This document shows positions 1 through 7,298 of a stretch of DNA of 64,000 nt, in pieces. Position numbers and translations under genes: made by a program. Origin of the DNA: Lachnoclostridium sp. An118 (lineage in GTDB: Bacteria > Bacillota > Clostridia > Lachnospirales > Lachnospiraceae); contig NZ_NFLQ01000004.1 in the NCBI RefSeq assembly GCF_002160985.1, forward strand, positions 62,001-126,000, read 5' to 3'. How positions within the stretch are numbered: the stretch's first letter is position 1; each line of letters opens with the position of its first letter. The notes under the pieces are model-generated. The model was given only the letters and a program-made list of their open reading frames with translations. It ran no database searches and was not told where the DNA came from.

Positions 1-263
1 ATTAGTATGATAATTTGCTCGACCGTCAGTTTTTCTAAATCCTTCATTGTTTTCTTGTCAGTTCCTGCGGTATTGCTTCCAGAGTTCTTCTTGATATTCC
101 TATAAGCGAGCTGTATATTTTCATCACTTATGACAAGATCCATTAGGTGATAAAAGTTTTGTCCGTTAAGACTTTGCTTGTATAGAATATCTTGAGTTTT
201 CTGCATATCGTAATATTCCGCATTCCTGGCTTTTTGGCGTTTGACAGGTTTTGGTTGCCTCAA
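1..263 (-). CDS. ltrA: Group II intron reverse transcriptase/maturase, N-terminal part
   Basis: This is the N-terminal 87 codons of an LtrA-type protein, truncated by the window edge. The visible part contains the RT0-like stretch typical of intron-encoded reverse transcriptases (a DENIQLAYRNIKKNSGSNTAGTD-type region, read at about residues 49-70). The family reverse-transcribes the spliced intron into new DNA sites and helps the RNA fold as maturase. The start is taken as TTG at 263, 9 nt after a strong GAGGAGG ribosome site (272-279); an in-frame TTG at 269 is too close to that site. It lies where domain IV of the intron is expected. Endonuclease and maturase domains are outside the window. 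Confidence 0.88.
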   Translation of the reverse strand, partial: MRQPKPVKRQKARNAEYYDMQKTQDILYKQSLNGQNFYHLMDLVISDENIQLAYRNIKKNSGSNTAGTDKKTMKDLEKLTVEQIIIL

Positions 264-905
264 GGTCAACCACCTCCTCGGAGTATGGTTTTTATTAGTC
301 ACACCAGAACCCTTGAATTGCATTGTATTTGAAATTTTTGAAGAAGTAATTTAATTAAACTAAGGCTTGTGCCTATTCCTCCATTCCCATTACAGGAACT
401 TCTTCGGTCATGGCACTACTTTCACCGGAATAAAACTTAGTTATACAGTTTTGTTTTCCTAAGTAACACTTCATAGCCTGCAACTGGCTCCATGTTCCCG
501 GTTTCCCACGTTCCGTCAAGATTATCCACAATATATGAGTTTAGGTGCTTTCTCTAAGCCTGCATACACGATATCGCCTTTAACGATATAAGGGGTTTCA
601 TAAAGAGCCTTCTTACTAACCCTCGTATGCGACACGTACTGTGTCACTGACATTTCTATCAGCCAACTCCTTTAGACTTGTAAATCGAAAGTTCGTCCGT
701 ATCTTACTGATACATTCTCACCATGCGCATTTTAGGGACCTCCGGCATATAGGATACACATGCCACCGCTGGCACGCTTTCGAGTAGCTAACTGCCACTT
801 ACGGTATCTCTCTGCCGACTTCCACGAGCTTTATACAGCCACCCTGTTGCGAGGGTTAACTGCATATCGTAGTATTAAGGAGAGCGCTTCAAGGCGTTAC
901 CCAAT
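264..905 (-). ncRNA. Group II intron ribozyme, domains I (most) to IV start
   Basis: About 640 nt without a convincing gene, upstream of the reverse transcriptase. It is rich in short stems and carries candidate exon-binding sites EBS2 (681-686) and EBS1 (603-608), about 75 nt apart, matching the end of the ATPase exon at 1624-1636. The right-hand limit is approximate, because the ribozyme seems to be interrupted here by the nested gene cassette (about 905-1570). The 71-codon plus-strand reading frame at 760-975 is judged spurious. Confidence 0.7.
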
Positions 906-909
906 CATT

Positions 910-1179
910 TCACTCTTCATCTTGACAGTTCTCCTGTCGTTTTACATCATCGTAGATTCTTTTGTATTCCAATAGCGCTATTGCCAACATATCTTGTTGT
1001 TCAACGGCATGGTTCATATATTCTGTCCATTTTTCATCTGTCAATTTTTTACCTTGACACATTTCGTCTACATCTGCGAGGTTGCTTATTATCCATAGCA
1101 TAGCATTTTGCATTTCAGGACATAGCTTTTCATATAACTCAATGCATTTACGTGTGTTTTCACTTATTTCCTCTTTCAT
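910..1179 (-). CDS. Small protein of unknown function nested in the intron
   Basis: An 89-residue acidic, largely helical protein that I do not recognise. It has no membrane segment or signal peptide; the C-terminus is very acidic. The start ATG at 1179 follows an AGAGAGG ribosome site. It is divergent from the XRE gene at 1318, and palindromic operators lie in the shared upstream region, so the two probably form a small self-regulated pair (toxin/antitoxin or regulator/effector are both possible). Its stop codon abuts the point where intron sequence resumes. Function unproven. Confidence 0.55.
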   Translation of the reverse strand: MKEEISENTRKCIELYEKLCPEMQNAMLWIISNLADVDEMCQGKKLTDEKWTEYMNHAVEQQDMLAIALLEYKRIYDDVKRQENCQDEE

Positions 1180-1219
1180 GATTAAACCTCTCTATATCGC
1201 AGAATAATAATTTTTTTAT

Positions 1220-1285
1220 GGAATGATTTCATTCCGATTTTACATCTTTATATCTGTAAAATCAACTATGGAATGATTTTATTCC
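1220..1285. promoter_or_regulatory. Three dyad operators between the divergent pair
   Basis: GGAATGATTTCATTCC (1220-1235) has 7-bp perfect arms. A near copy, GGAATGATTTTATTCC, lies at 1270-1285, centre to centre 50 bp away (about five helical turns). Between them GATTTTACA (1236-1244) is perfectly inverted at 1255-1263. This layout suits cooperative binding by a dimeric XRE repressor controlling both divergent genes. Binding by the neighbouring protein is inferred. Confidence 0.65.
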
Positions 1286-1317
1286 ACTAAAAATTTCGAT
1301 AAAAAGGAGATTTGTTC

Positions 1318-1566
1318 ATGTCAAAGGTCATAAATCAAGATATATCAATAGGTCATAATTTAAAAGCATTGCGGCTTCGTGCGAATTTATCACAAGAAGA
1401 GGTAGCCACTAAGCTACAAGTTCTTGGTATTTCAACAATGAGCCGTGAAATTATCTCACAGATGGAATTAGGACGGCATAACATACGTGTAACCGTTTTA
1501 CTTGCACTAAAGGAAGTTTATAAAGTAGATTCCTTTGATGAATTTTTCGAGGATATATCTTTGTAA
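1318..1566 (+). CDS. XRE-family helix-turn-helix regulator
   Basis: An 82-residue protein made almost only of a Cro/C1-type HTH domain: residues about 12-70 carry the pattern (LKALRLRANLSQEEVA ... ISQMELGRHNIR). ATG 1318 is preferred over an upstream TTG (1312) because AAAAAGGAGA at 1301-1310 is well spaced from it. It probably represses itself and the divergent gene ending at 910 through the palindromes in between. The gene pair lies inside domain I of a group II intron, an unusual place. It runs against the intron and host-gene direction. Confidence 0.8.
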   Translation: MSKVINQDISIGHNLKALRLRANLSQEEVATKLQVLGISTMSREIISQMELGRHNIRVTVLLALKEVYKVDSFDEFFEDISL

Positions 1567-1623
1567 TATTCCTCATACTTATAACAACAGTGGACTAGCT
1601 TTTCACTAATCAACGTGTCGCAC
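1567..1623 (-). ncRNA. 5' end of the group II intron, separated by the nested cassette
   Basis: The minus strand begins GTGCGACACG and then forms a clean stem, GATTAG pairing with CTAGTC around a short A-rich loop, as expected at the start of domain I. After about 50 nt the XRE gene's 3' end is reached, so the RNA must continue at about 905. The exact cassette junction cannot be fixed from this sequence alone. Confidence 0.6.
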
Positions 1624-2938
1624 GCTCCTGGATTTCTGTCAAATATCCGTTGCGTATTGCTTCCACCAGAGGCGTATCCACATAGCGGAAATGCTGCTGG
1701 CTGGTTTTGGAGGCATAGTATTCGTGCATCTCATCAAAAATGGTGTCGATGAGCTGCTTGTAGACCTCATCCTCACTGACATTTTCATCATAAGTCCCGG
1801 TCAGCTTCTCATAGGCGCCTGCCGGATCCAGCATGATATCCTGGAAAGACGGATATTGCCGCTCCAGGGCGGTACGTTTCCCGTCTACATCCGGAAGGAT
1901 CTGCCCCAGTAGGTCGAAGACCTCTGTATTGGCGGAGCAGGTCAGGCACCGGTAGGGAAGATGGAGACCGGCCGCAATCGCTTTGGCGCCTTCTGTTTTC
2001 CCTGTCCCGGCAGGACCCCGCAGAAGAAAATTTCGCATGGGCTGCACCGTATCCGTGGTGATTTTTGCGTGTTCACAGATGCGCTTGACTTCCTGTGGAA
2101 TGATATACCAGTCCGGCAGTACCGGAACCGTCAGTTCCTCCTCCGGCGTCAGTACACGGCCCGGGGATAAGATATACTTCCCCATGAAATCCGCTTTCGC
2201 TATGACTTCCGCTATCTTCTTAAAGGTGTTGCCGGGTTTCAGTACCTGGAACGCCCCGTGGATGATCTCCGTAGGCGCATAGGCGCCGGTCTGAAGAGCC
2301 AAGGGTTTTAACAGTGGTATGACACCATTGGGTGCAATATCCGTGCGGATCCCTCCTGTTGGGAGCGTATCGCTGTATCGGATCCGGCGGTAAGCATTGT
2401 CACAAAGGACCGCCGCTGTTTTTGCCGTTTCGTCCATGTCCGGATAACCGGCTGCACGGTCTTGCTTTAACTGCTGGTATTTCTCATTGAACTCCTCGTC
2501 CGAAAGAAGGGTAGGCATCAGGGCGAAGAGCAGTGCTGTCCCTGTGTTCTGGGAATCTTTGAATACATATTTCTCCGGAGTGTTTTCCGTATCCGGCGGC
2601 ATGGTGTATTTCCCGGCGGTAAATTTTCCGTTTGCCGGGTTATAAACAACCACATGAAGTTTCCCGGTACGGCTGGGATATTCTGCCAGCGTATAGGTAT
2701 TGGTCTGGCTCCCGATTGCTCCCAGTTCCTCTGCTGGCTTCCCGCTCATGGGATCCTCCAGTTCCATGTAGGTCAGGACGGCCTGCAGCGTCGCCGCATG
2801 GAGCGTGCTTCTCTTTTGCGGCTGGGTACAGTATTTGGATGCGATATTCTTAAACACGGCGTTATCCGTATAGTCTTTGAAAGGTTCCGGGAGCGTGCGC
2901 TGGAAGGTCCAGCCCTCCATTAATTTTCCACTTGCCAT
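1610..2938 (-). pseudogene. MoxR-like AAA ATPase, exon 1 (interrupted by group II intron)
   Basis: N-terminal and Walker A part of an AAA+ ATPase of the MoxR kind found in conjugative elements. The P-loop (GPAGTGKT) is at about residues 309-316. The frame stays family-like up to TEIQE near codon 438 and then reads four foreign residues to a stop at 1610. Exon 1 therefore ends at 1624, and sensor and lid regions are missing unless the intron splices. The family probably acts as a chaperone/remodelling ATPase, here of unknown substrate. Start ATG 2938 follows GGAGG. It is the last gene of the ssb-membrane protein-ATPase run. Whether functional protein is made depends on splicing. Confidence 0.8.
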
Positions 2939-2953
2939 TGTTGCTTTTCCTCC

Positions 2954-3718
2954 TTATGCCCAGGTAATCTCTACTGCGTTTTCCGTTTCTGCTGCTTCCA
3001 GTTCATCATCGGCAAATACCTGCAGGAGTGCAGGCCAGTAGGCTTTCGGCGGGAAATGCTCCAGCTTGCCTTTTACCTCCGGCTCCTTCCCGTTGAGGAT
3101 ATAAACATCCCCCTGTTCTCCAATGAACAGCTTCTGGTGTCCTTTTGCCTGCAAATTCCCGATCATTTCCACAAGGAATGGTTTCCCAATCAGGGAGTAC
3201 CAGGACGTAGGATCAACCTTTGGTGTATCCGGGGAAGCGGATCTGTCCCCTTTCCGCTTTAACGCAGAGACGGTCAGCATCTGAAGATGCAGGCTGCCGT
3301 ATTGGTTCATGGACACTTCCGCAAAGTTATACTCTCCGGTATTTCTGGTAGAGATCCGGGTGGGCTGCCCGTTTAGCAGCCGGGGCAGCTTCATCTCCTC
3401 GGCAAACTCCCAGGTGGCATCCGGATAGGCAGACTGCAGGTAATCGGTGATCTGGTAGCTGATCTGCCTCAGCAGGATGGTTTCCAGGTCCGGATTCCGG
3501 TCAGGAGCAGGTGTTTTTCTCCCTGTGGAAATCCGCAATTTCCGGAGTCCTGATGTGAGGACAGGAAACAGCAGCATTGCCAGGGATATTACGACCCCGG
3601 CCGCCGCAATGCCTGTCATCAAATAGGACCGGCTGTCCTTTGGGATCAGAAATGCTGCGGCAAACAACAGGAGAACCGTGATCTGCAAGGCTTTTCTTAT
3701 GTTTTTCATAGATTTCAT
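2954..3718 (-). CDS. ICE membrane protein, unknown function
   Basis: A 254-residue protein with two hydrophobic segments near the N-terminus (about residues 9-25 and 33-53) and a soluble remainder predicted to be cytoplasmic. I do not recognise the family. ATG 3718 follows AGAGGT with 9-nt spacing. It lies 15 bp upstream of the MoxR-like ATPase and is certainly co-transcribed with it, so a membrane partner or client of that ATPase is plausible. Its composition matches the other ICE genes rather than the cargo. Confidence 0.7.
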   Translation of the reverse strand: MKSMKNIRKALQITVLLLFAAAFLIPKDSRSYLMTGIAAAGVVISLAMLLFPVLTSGLRKLRISTGRKTPAPDRNPDLETILLRQISYQITDYLQSAYPDATWEFAEEMKLPRLLNGQPTRISTRNTGEYNFAEVSMNQYGSLHLQMLTVSALKRKGDRSASPDTPKVDPTSWYSLIGKPFLVEMIGNLQAKGHQKLFIGEQGDVYILNGKEPEVKGKLEHFPPKAYWPALLQVFADDELEAAETENAVEITWA

Positions 3719-3813
3719 TCTTATAATACCTCTCTTTCAGAAAAATAAAGGATGCCCGATTTCCTTAAAAGAAACAGTTCAAAAGAACCGTCCTTCTATC
3801 GGAAACCGGACAT

Positions 3814-3859
3814 AAAAAAAGAATTGCGCCCTGCGAAGGAAACTCCGCCTGCAATTCTT
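3814..3859 (-). terminator. Intrinsic terminator after ssb
   Basis: Minus-strand hairpin with 9-bp arms (AAGAATTGC, at 3851-3859 and 3819-3827) around a 23-nt loop, followed by a T run. It lies just after the ssb stop codon and separates ssb from the membrane protein/ATPase pair, although read-through is possible. Confidence 0.75.
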
Positions 3860-3880
3860 ACACGTTTGTTTTAGATCTTT

Positions 3881-4645
3881 TTATGCGGCAAAGGGAAGCT
3901 CCCCTGCCTGTTGTTCCGGCACATGGGTAAAACCGTCTCCCGGATTTCCGCCCTGCATACCGCCGGAGGCCCCGTTTGGAGGCATATATCCGTTGTTCTG
4001 CTGCGGCGGGGCGCTCTGTCCTGCCATGGGATTCGGCTGCTGATATCCATTCTGCTGCGGCGGGCCGTAGTTGTTTCCGGCACCCTGCTGGCTATAACCG
4101 TTTGGCTGTGCCGGCTGGTAGCCGTTCTGCGGCTGCCTTCCGGAAGAAGGATAGCTGCCGCCCTGCATCTGACCGGACTGCTGGTAACCATTTTGCGGTC
4201 CAGAGGTCTGATAACCGCCCTGTGGACCATAGTTGTTCTGATAAGCACCCTGTCCATTGCCATTTTGCGGCATACCGCCAGGCCCGCCGGGATTGGCTCC
4301 GCTGTCATCTGTTTTTGTAGATGGCGCAAACTGCCAGTCTTTGACGATGACACTGGGACCGGCATTTGGATGTCCCTGGTTTTTCCCTTTCTGATGGATA
4401 AAGGGATGCAGTTCCAAATCCCCCTGCATGATCAATCCGGTGCCTTTTTTGACACCTGCCTTGATCAGACGGTCCGCCAGAAAAGAATTGAAGTAGCAGG
4501 AATAGAATACGGTCTCAGCCTTTCCATCCTGTCCCCGCTGGGGGCAGGCAATGTCCAGAGTCGTGTAGGTAGTGTTGCCATTCTTTGCCTGCATGATCTG
4601 AGGATCCGTTGTTGGTCTCCCTGGTAAAATAATGATTGCTGACAT
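3881..4645 (-). CDS. ssb: Single-strand DNA-binding protein of the ICE
   Basis: A 254-residue protein: an OB-fold SSB domain in about the first 110 residues, then a long linker of Gly, Gln, Asn, Pro and Tyr repeats, ending in the short ELPFAA tail that resembles the partner-binding tip of SSB proteins. It should coat transferred single-stranded DNA of the element. At 254 residues it is much longer than a chromosomal SSB (about 150-180), because of the expanded low-complexity linker. ATG 4645 follows AAGGAG. It is the last ICE gene before the cargo block. The long plus-strand frame opposite it is a by-product of the repeats. Confidence 0.9.
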   Translation of the reverse strand: MSAIIILPGRPTTDPQIMQAKNGNTTYTTLDIACPQRGQDGKAETVFYSCYFNSFLADRLIKAGVKKGTGLIMQGDLELHPFIHQKGKNQGHPNAGPSVIVKDWQFAPSTKTDDSGANPGGPGGMPQNGNGQGAYQNNYGPQGGYQTSGPQNGYQQSGQMQGGSYPSSGRQPQNGYQPAQPNGYSQQGAGNNYGPPQQNGYQQPNPMAGQSAPPQQNNGYMPPNGASGGMQGGNPGDGFTHVPEQQAGELPFAA

Positions 4646-4697
4646 AGAAATTCTCCTTTCTGCCTCTTTGGGCGTAAAAAATAAATAATAGTGAAAA

Positions 4698-4745
4698 TAA
4701 AAAAAGTGCCATTACAGTGCCGTAAAAAACGGCATTATAATGACA
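4698..4745 (-). terminator. Terminator between cargo and ssb
   Basis: Minus-strand hairpin: an inner perfect stem TGCCGT/ACGGCA at 4718-4734 inside an imperfect outer stem, followed on the minus strand by a run of T at 4699-4705. It would stop transcripts coming from the cargo before ssb. An operator role is also possible. Confidence 0.55.
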
Positions 4746-5038
4746 CGATTTTCCAACTTAAACAGCATGTGTCCTGGGTGAATGGCCCAGACTCCCATAT
4801 CGGGATAACACAAGAACTCAAATACAAGATTATAGTAGCACAAGATATAGTAGGTGTCAAATGGAATAAAACTATTTATAGCAGGTTTCTGAGCTTGCCA
4901 GCAATAAGGTATTTGCTCTGGAAGAGCGGACAGAAGGCAAAAAGGTAAAACAGGTTCCCGTGATCCGGCGAAAAGACTGAACAGAATACCATCAACAAGG
5001 ACGGCCTGTAGATGCAGGCTGTTTTATGTTGAGGCTAA
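4746..5038. other. Left cargo boundary region, no confident gene
   Basis: About 290 bp without a supportable gene. A plus-strand fragment at about 4893-4970 reads like a decayed basic protein tail (ERTEGKKVKQVPVIRRKD, then stop), family not identified. A weak hairpin (ACGGCCTG/CAGGCTGT, 5001-5022) lies downstream of the response regulator gene. The switch from ICE genes to cargo occurs here; no clear att or target-site repeat is visible. Confidence 0.4.
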
Positions 5039-5641
5039 TTAAAGTGGAGGGATATATCCCAACTGGATAGATTTTGTGACAGCCTCTACTGCAGAGGAAA
5101 CTTCTAATTTTTCAAATATATGCTGCAAGTGATTAGAAACGGTTCTCTCACTCATAAAAAGCTGCTCGGCAATTTCCTTCCTCTTAATGCCATTCGCCAG
5201 CATACGCAGAACCTGCTTTTCGGTTTCTGTCAGCTCCTCTACATAGACTCCATCTTTTTCAAAGTAGATGGAACCATTATTTATTGCTTCCAGAATGTGC
5301 AGAAGTTCTTCTGGTTCAATATCCTTGTTGATAAAACCTTTTGCTCCCAGCTTCTTAGCTTCTTTGCGATAAACTGGAAGGTCGTAGCCCGACAAGATAA
5401 CAATTTTCTGGCGGGGATACTTTTGCAAAAGGTTCTGTGCCAGGAGCAAACCATCTTCTTCGGACAGTTTTCCGAGATTGATGTCCATCAGCAGAATATC
5501 CGGCTTGTCCCGTTCAATCGTTGCCCCTATTTCATCAACGGATTTGACATTTGAAAATTGTTCGATAGATGGAAAGTCTGATAATACAATCGCCAGACTT
5601 TGAGCAAAGAGTGCATGGTCATCGACCAACAAAACTCGCAT
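5039..5641 (-). CDS. NarL/LuxR-type response regulator
   Basis: About 200 residues: a receiver domain (acidic pair D7-D8, phospho-acceptor D53, conserved Lys in GFINKD) followed by a LuxR-type HTH (about residues 135-195, with the TETEKQVLRMLANG and MSERTVSNHLQHIFEKL signatures). ATG 5641 is chosen because AAGGAGATGAATCCT places the ribosome site 10 nt upstream; the in-frame ATG 5650 is too close. It overlaps the kinase 3' end, so expression is coupled. It probably activates the ABC exporter operon upstream. A LuxR-type partner differs from the OmpR-type regulators of the other three modules. Confidence 0.88.
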   Translation of the reverse strand: MRVLLVDDHALFAQSLAIVLSDFPSIEQFSNVKSVDEIGATIERDKPDILLMDINLGKLSEEDGLLLAQNLLQKYPRQKIVILSGYDLPVYRKEAKKLGAKGFINKDIEPEELLHILEAINNGSIYFEKDGVYVEELTETEKQVLRMLANGIKRKEIAEQLFMSERTVSNHLQHIFEKLEVSSAVEAVTKSIQLGYIPPL

Positions 5642-7181
5642 AGGATTCATCTCCTTTCATGGGTATGCGGATGTCAACATTTGTCCCACCTTCTGGATTT
5701 GCTTTGATTGTTATTTGCCCATTCAGAAAAGTCACCTGTTCATTGATAGAAGATAGCCCATGATGAGGGGATGGATTGTCCGCCGTTACTGAAAATCCAT
5801 CACCATTATCGGATACTTGCAGGGCAATCATGTCATGCTCTTGTTGCAGTTTTACTTCAATCCTTGTTGCATGAGAGTGTTTGAGGGCGTTTACGGTCAA
5901 TTCCCTCGCAAATCGGCAGATCAACATGGTATATGGCTCTACCAGAAAAATATCGTCCTTACATTCTAAAGTAATGGTGGTGTTACTGTCGTTAGTGATG
6001 GAGTCAAGAACGCTTTGCAAATTTTCCTTGAAGGTCAAATTCTTTAACAATTTCGGATGATATGCCTGCATTTGAGAACGTATGGAAGATGTTAGTTTTC
6101 GCAGCGTATCATCTAGCAGTCGCTGAACTTCAGGCTGCCCGGCTTTGTGCAACAGGTTTTTCATCGAGAGAATGTCCTGTAAAATATCATCATGCAGATA
6201 ATTGGTAAATTCCTTTCTCAACGCTTCTTCATGTTTGAGCTGTGCTACGGTATATTCGTAAAAAGAAGGAACTGCATCTGAGGCATAATTATCCGATTTG
6301 CTTGCTTTCCAAAACAGTAGCAGGCGATAAATCAGTCCACAGAAAACGAGCAAGTAAAGCAACGTAACCGCCGTTAAAATGGGCAAACCAAACAACCATA
6401 CGATCAGTACGAAGCTGGCAATGCACACAAAAAGAAAAAAGACTGTTATAGGGCGGCTTAATGCAAAAAAAGGCTTCTGTGGCTTCGCCCGAAAAATGAT
6501 ACTGTGGATACTGACAAATGTAAGTACGACAATCAGGTATAGCCCCATCTGTTCAACATAATTTTCTTTTTTGTAAAAAACTGCCGTGTAGCAAATAAAT
6601 GGCAGCAAAACAAAGATTACAGAAAATAGGATCTGCTTTCTTTGGCTCCTTAAAACAAACCATACTCGTTTATGATGAATTGCAGATATAGCAATACACC
6701 AACCAAAGGAAACTATAAACTGAATGTTGTAGAGGGCATAAAACCATACCCTGTCAAAGAAAAAGCTGATAGTTGCTGTAAAGCAGATTGCAGCTATCCC
6801 GGACAGAAATAGTTTTCTTCCCTTGTAATTTGCTCCTTGAAAAAGAAACGCCTGCACGAAGTTCACCAGTTGATACAGGCAAATTGGTAGAATAACAATG
6901 GATGCCGCATCTGCAAGGGGGTAGGCAGAAAATAGAGATAGTCCAAAATGCCATCCAAATACTACAAGGAGAATTGCAAATTGTGATAGGACAGGATTTC
7001 CTTTTAGGTTTTTACCGGATATGTAGTATCCGTCAAAAAATAGAAGTGTCAGAAGTACAATGTGAACGGTATTTTCCGCTGGTATTTTAGCTCCGACAGT
7101 ATTCATTACACAAAGAAACACGATAAGAAATAGCTGATTGAGTATCATCAAACCTTGTCTTACCATATATTTTCGTTTCAC
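5619..7181 (-). CDS. Membrane sensor histidine kinase (HisKA_3 type)
   Basis: About 520 residues: an N-terminal half with some eight or more hydrophobic segments, then a HisKA_3-like dimerisation helix with LHDDILQDI (phospho-acceptor His at about residue 327) and a C-terminal ATPase domain with the N box (ELTVNALKH) and G box (DNGDGF). It pairs with the LuxR-type regulator that overlaps its end. GTG 7181 is the likely start because GGGAGGTG lies just before it; an in-frame ATG at 7202 has no ribosome site. It probably senses envelope stress or a peptide, perhaps through the ABC permease encoded just upstream. Confidence 0.86.
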   Translation of the reverse strand: MKRKYMVRQGLMILNQLFLIVFLCVMNTVGAKIPAENTVHIVLLTLLFFDGYYISGKNLKGNPVLSQFAILLVVFGWHFGLSLFSAYPLADAASIVILPICLYQLVNFVQAFLFQGANYKGRKLFLSGIAAICFTATISFFFDRVWFYALYNIQFIVSFGWCIAISAIHHKRVWFVLRSQRKQILFSVIFVLLPFICYTAVFYKKENYVEQMGLYLIVVLTFVSIHSIIFRAKPQKPFFALSRPITVFFLFVCIASFVLIVWLFGLPILTAVTLLYLLVFCGLIYRLLLFWKASKSDNYASDAVPSFYEYTVAQLKHEEALRKEFTNYLHDDILQDILSMKNLLHKAGQPEVQRLLDDTLRKLTSSIRSQMQAYHPKLLKNLTFKENLQSVLDSITNDSNTTITLECKDDIFLVEPYTMLICRFARELTVNALKHSHATRIEVKLQQEHDMIALQVSDNGDGFSVTADNPSPHHGLSSINEQVTFLNGQITIKANPEGGTNVDIRIPMKGDESYASFVGR

Positions 7182-7251
7182 GGCGGCACCTCCCATCTGC
7201 ATTTATTCTACTCGACACGGACTAAATCTGCAAGTGAAGCAAGTGGAGTAG

Positions 7252-7293
7252 CCGCAGGCGGCTGGCCTCTGTGGAGAAACCAGCCGCCTGCGG
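7252..7293 (-). terminator. Strong hairpin between permease and kinase genes
   Basis: A perfect 14-bp inverted repeat (CCGCAGGCGGCTGG, with its complement at 7280-7293) and a 14-nt loop, immediately after the permease stop codon. On the minus strand only a weak T-rich tract follows, so it may act as a partial terminator or mRNA stabiliser that sets transporter above kinase levels. Confidence 0.6.
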
Positions 7294-7298
7294 TAAAT

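Larger units (their letters stand above)
1..1623 (-). mobile_element. Group II intron (5' part) inserted in the MoxR-like ATPase gene
   Basis: The intron starts at 1623 (minus) with the canonical GTGCG, directly after exon bases CAGGAGC, and continues off the left edge inside its reverse transcriptase gene. The exon's last six bases (AGGAGC) pair with GCTCTT at 603-608 (EBS1, one G-U pair). The preceding GAAATC pairs over five bases with GATTTA at 681-686 (EBS2). Without the block at about 905-1570, the distance from the 5' end to the reverse transcriptase start is about 695 nt, normal for a bacterial group II intron. The 3' end and second exon lie outside the window, so the full boundary is not seen. 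Confidence 0.78.

Noticed and set aside
760-975. 71-codon plus-strand frame in the intron
   Set aside because: It lies antisense to the ribozyme and the end of the 89-residue gene; no ribosome site.
3871-4627. Long reading frames on both strands and in other phases across ssb
   Set aside because: They arise from the repetitive Gly/Gln/Asn/Pro codons of the SSB linker; only the ssb frame has a ribosome site and a recognisable domain.
4691-4948. 85-codon plus-strand frame upstream of ssb
   Set aside because: No ribosome site, it runs through the terminator hairpin, and the residues resemble no family.
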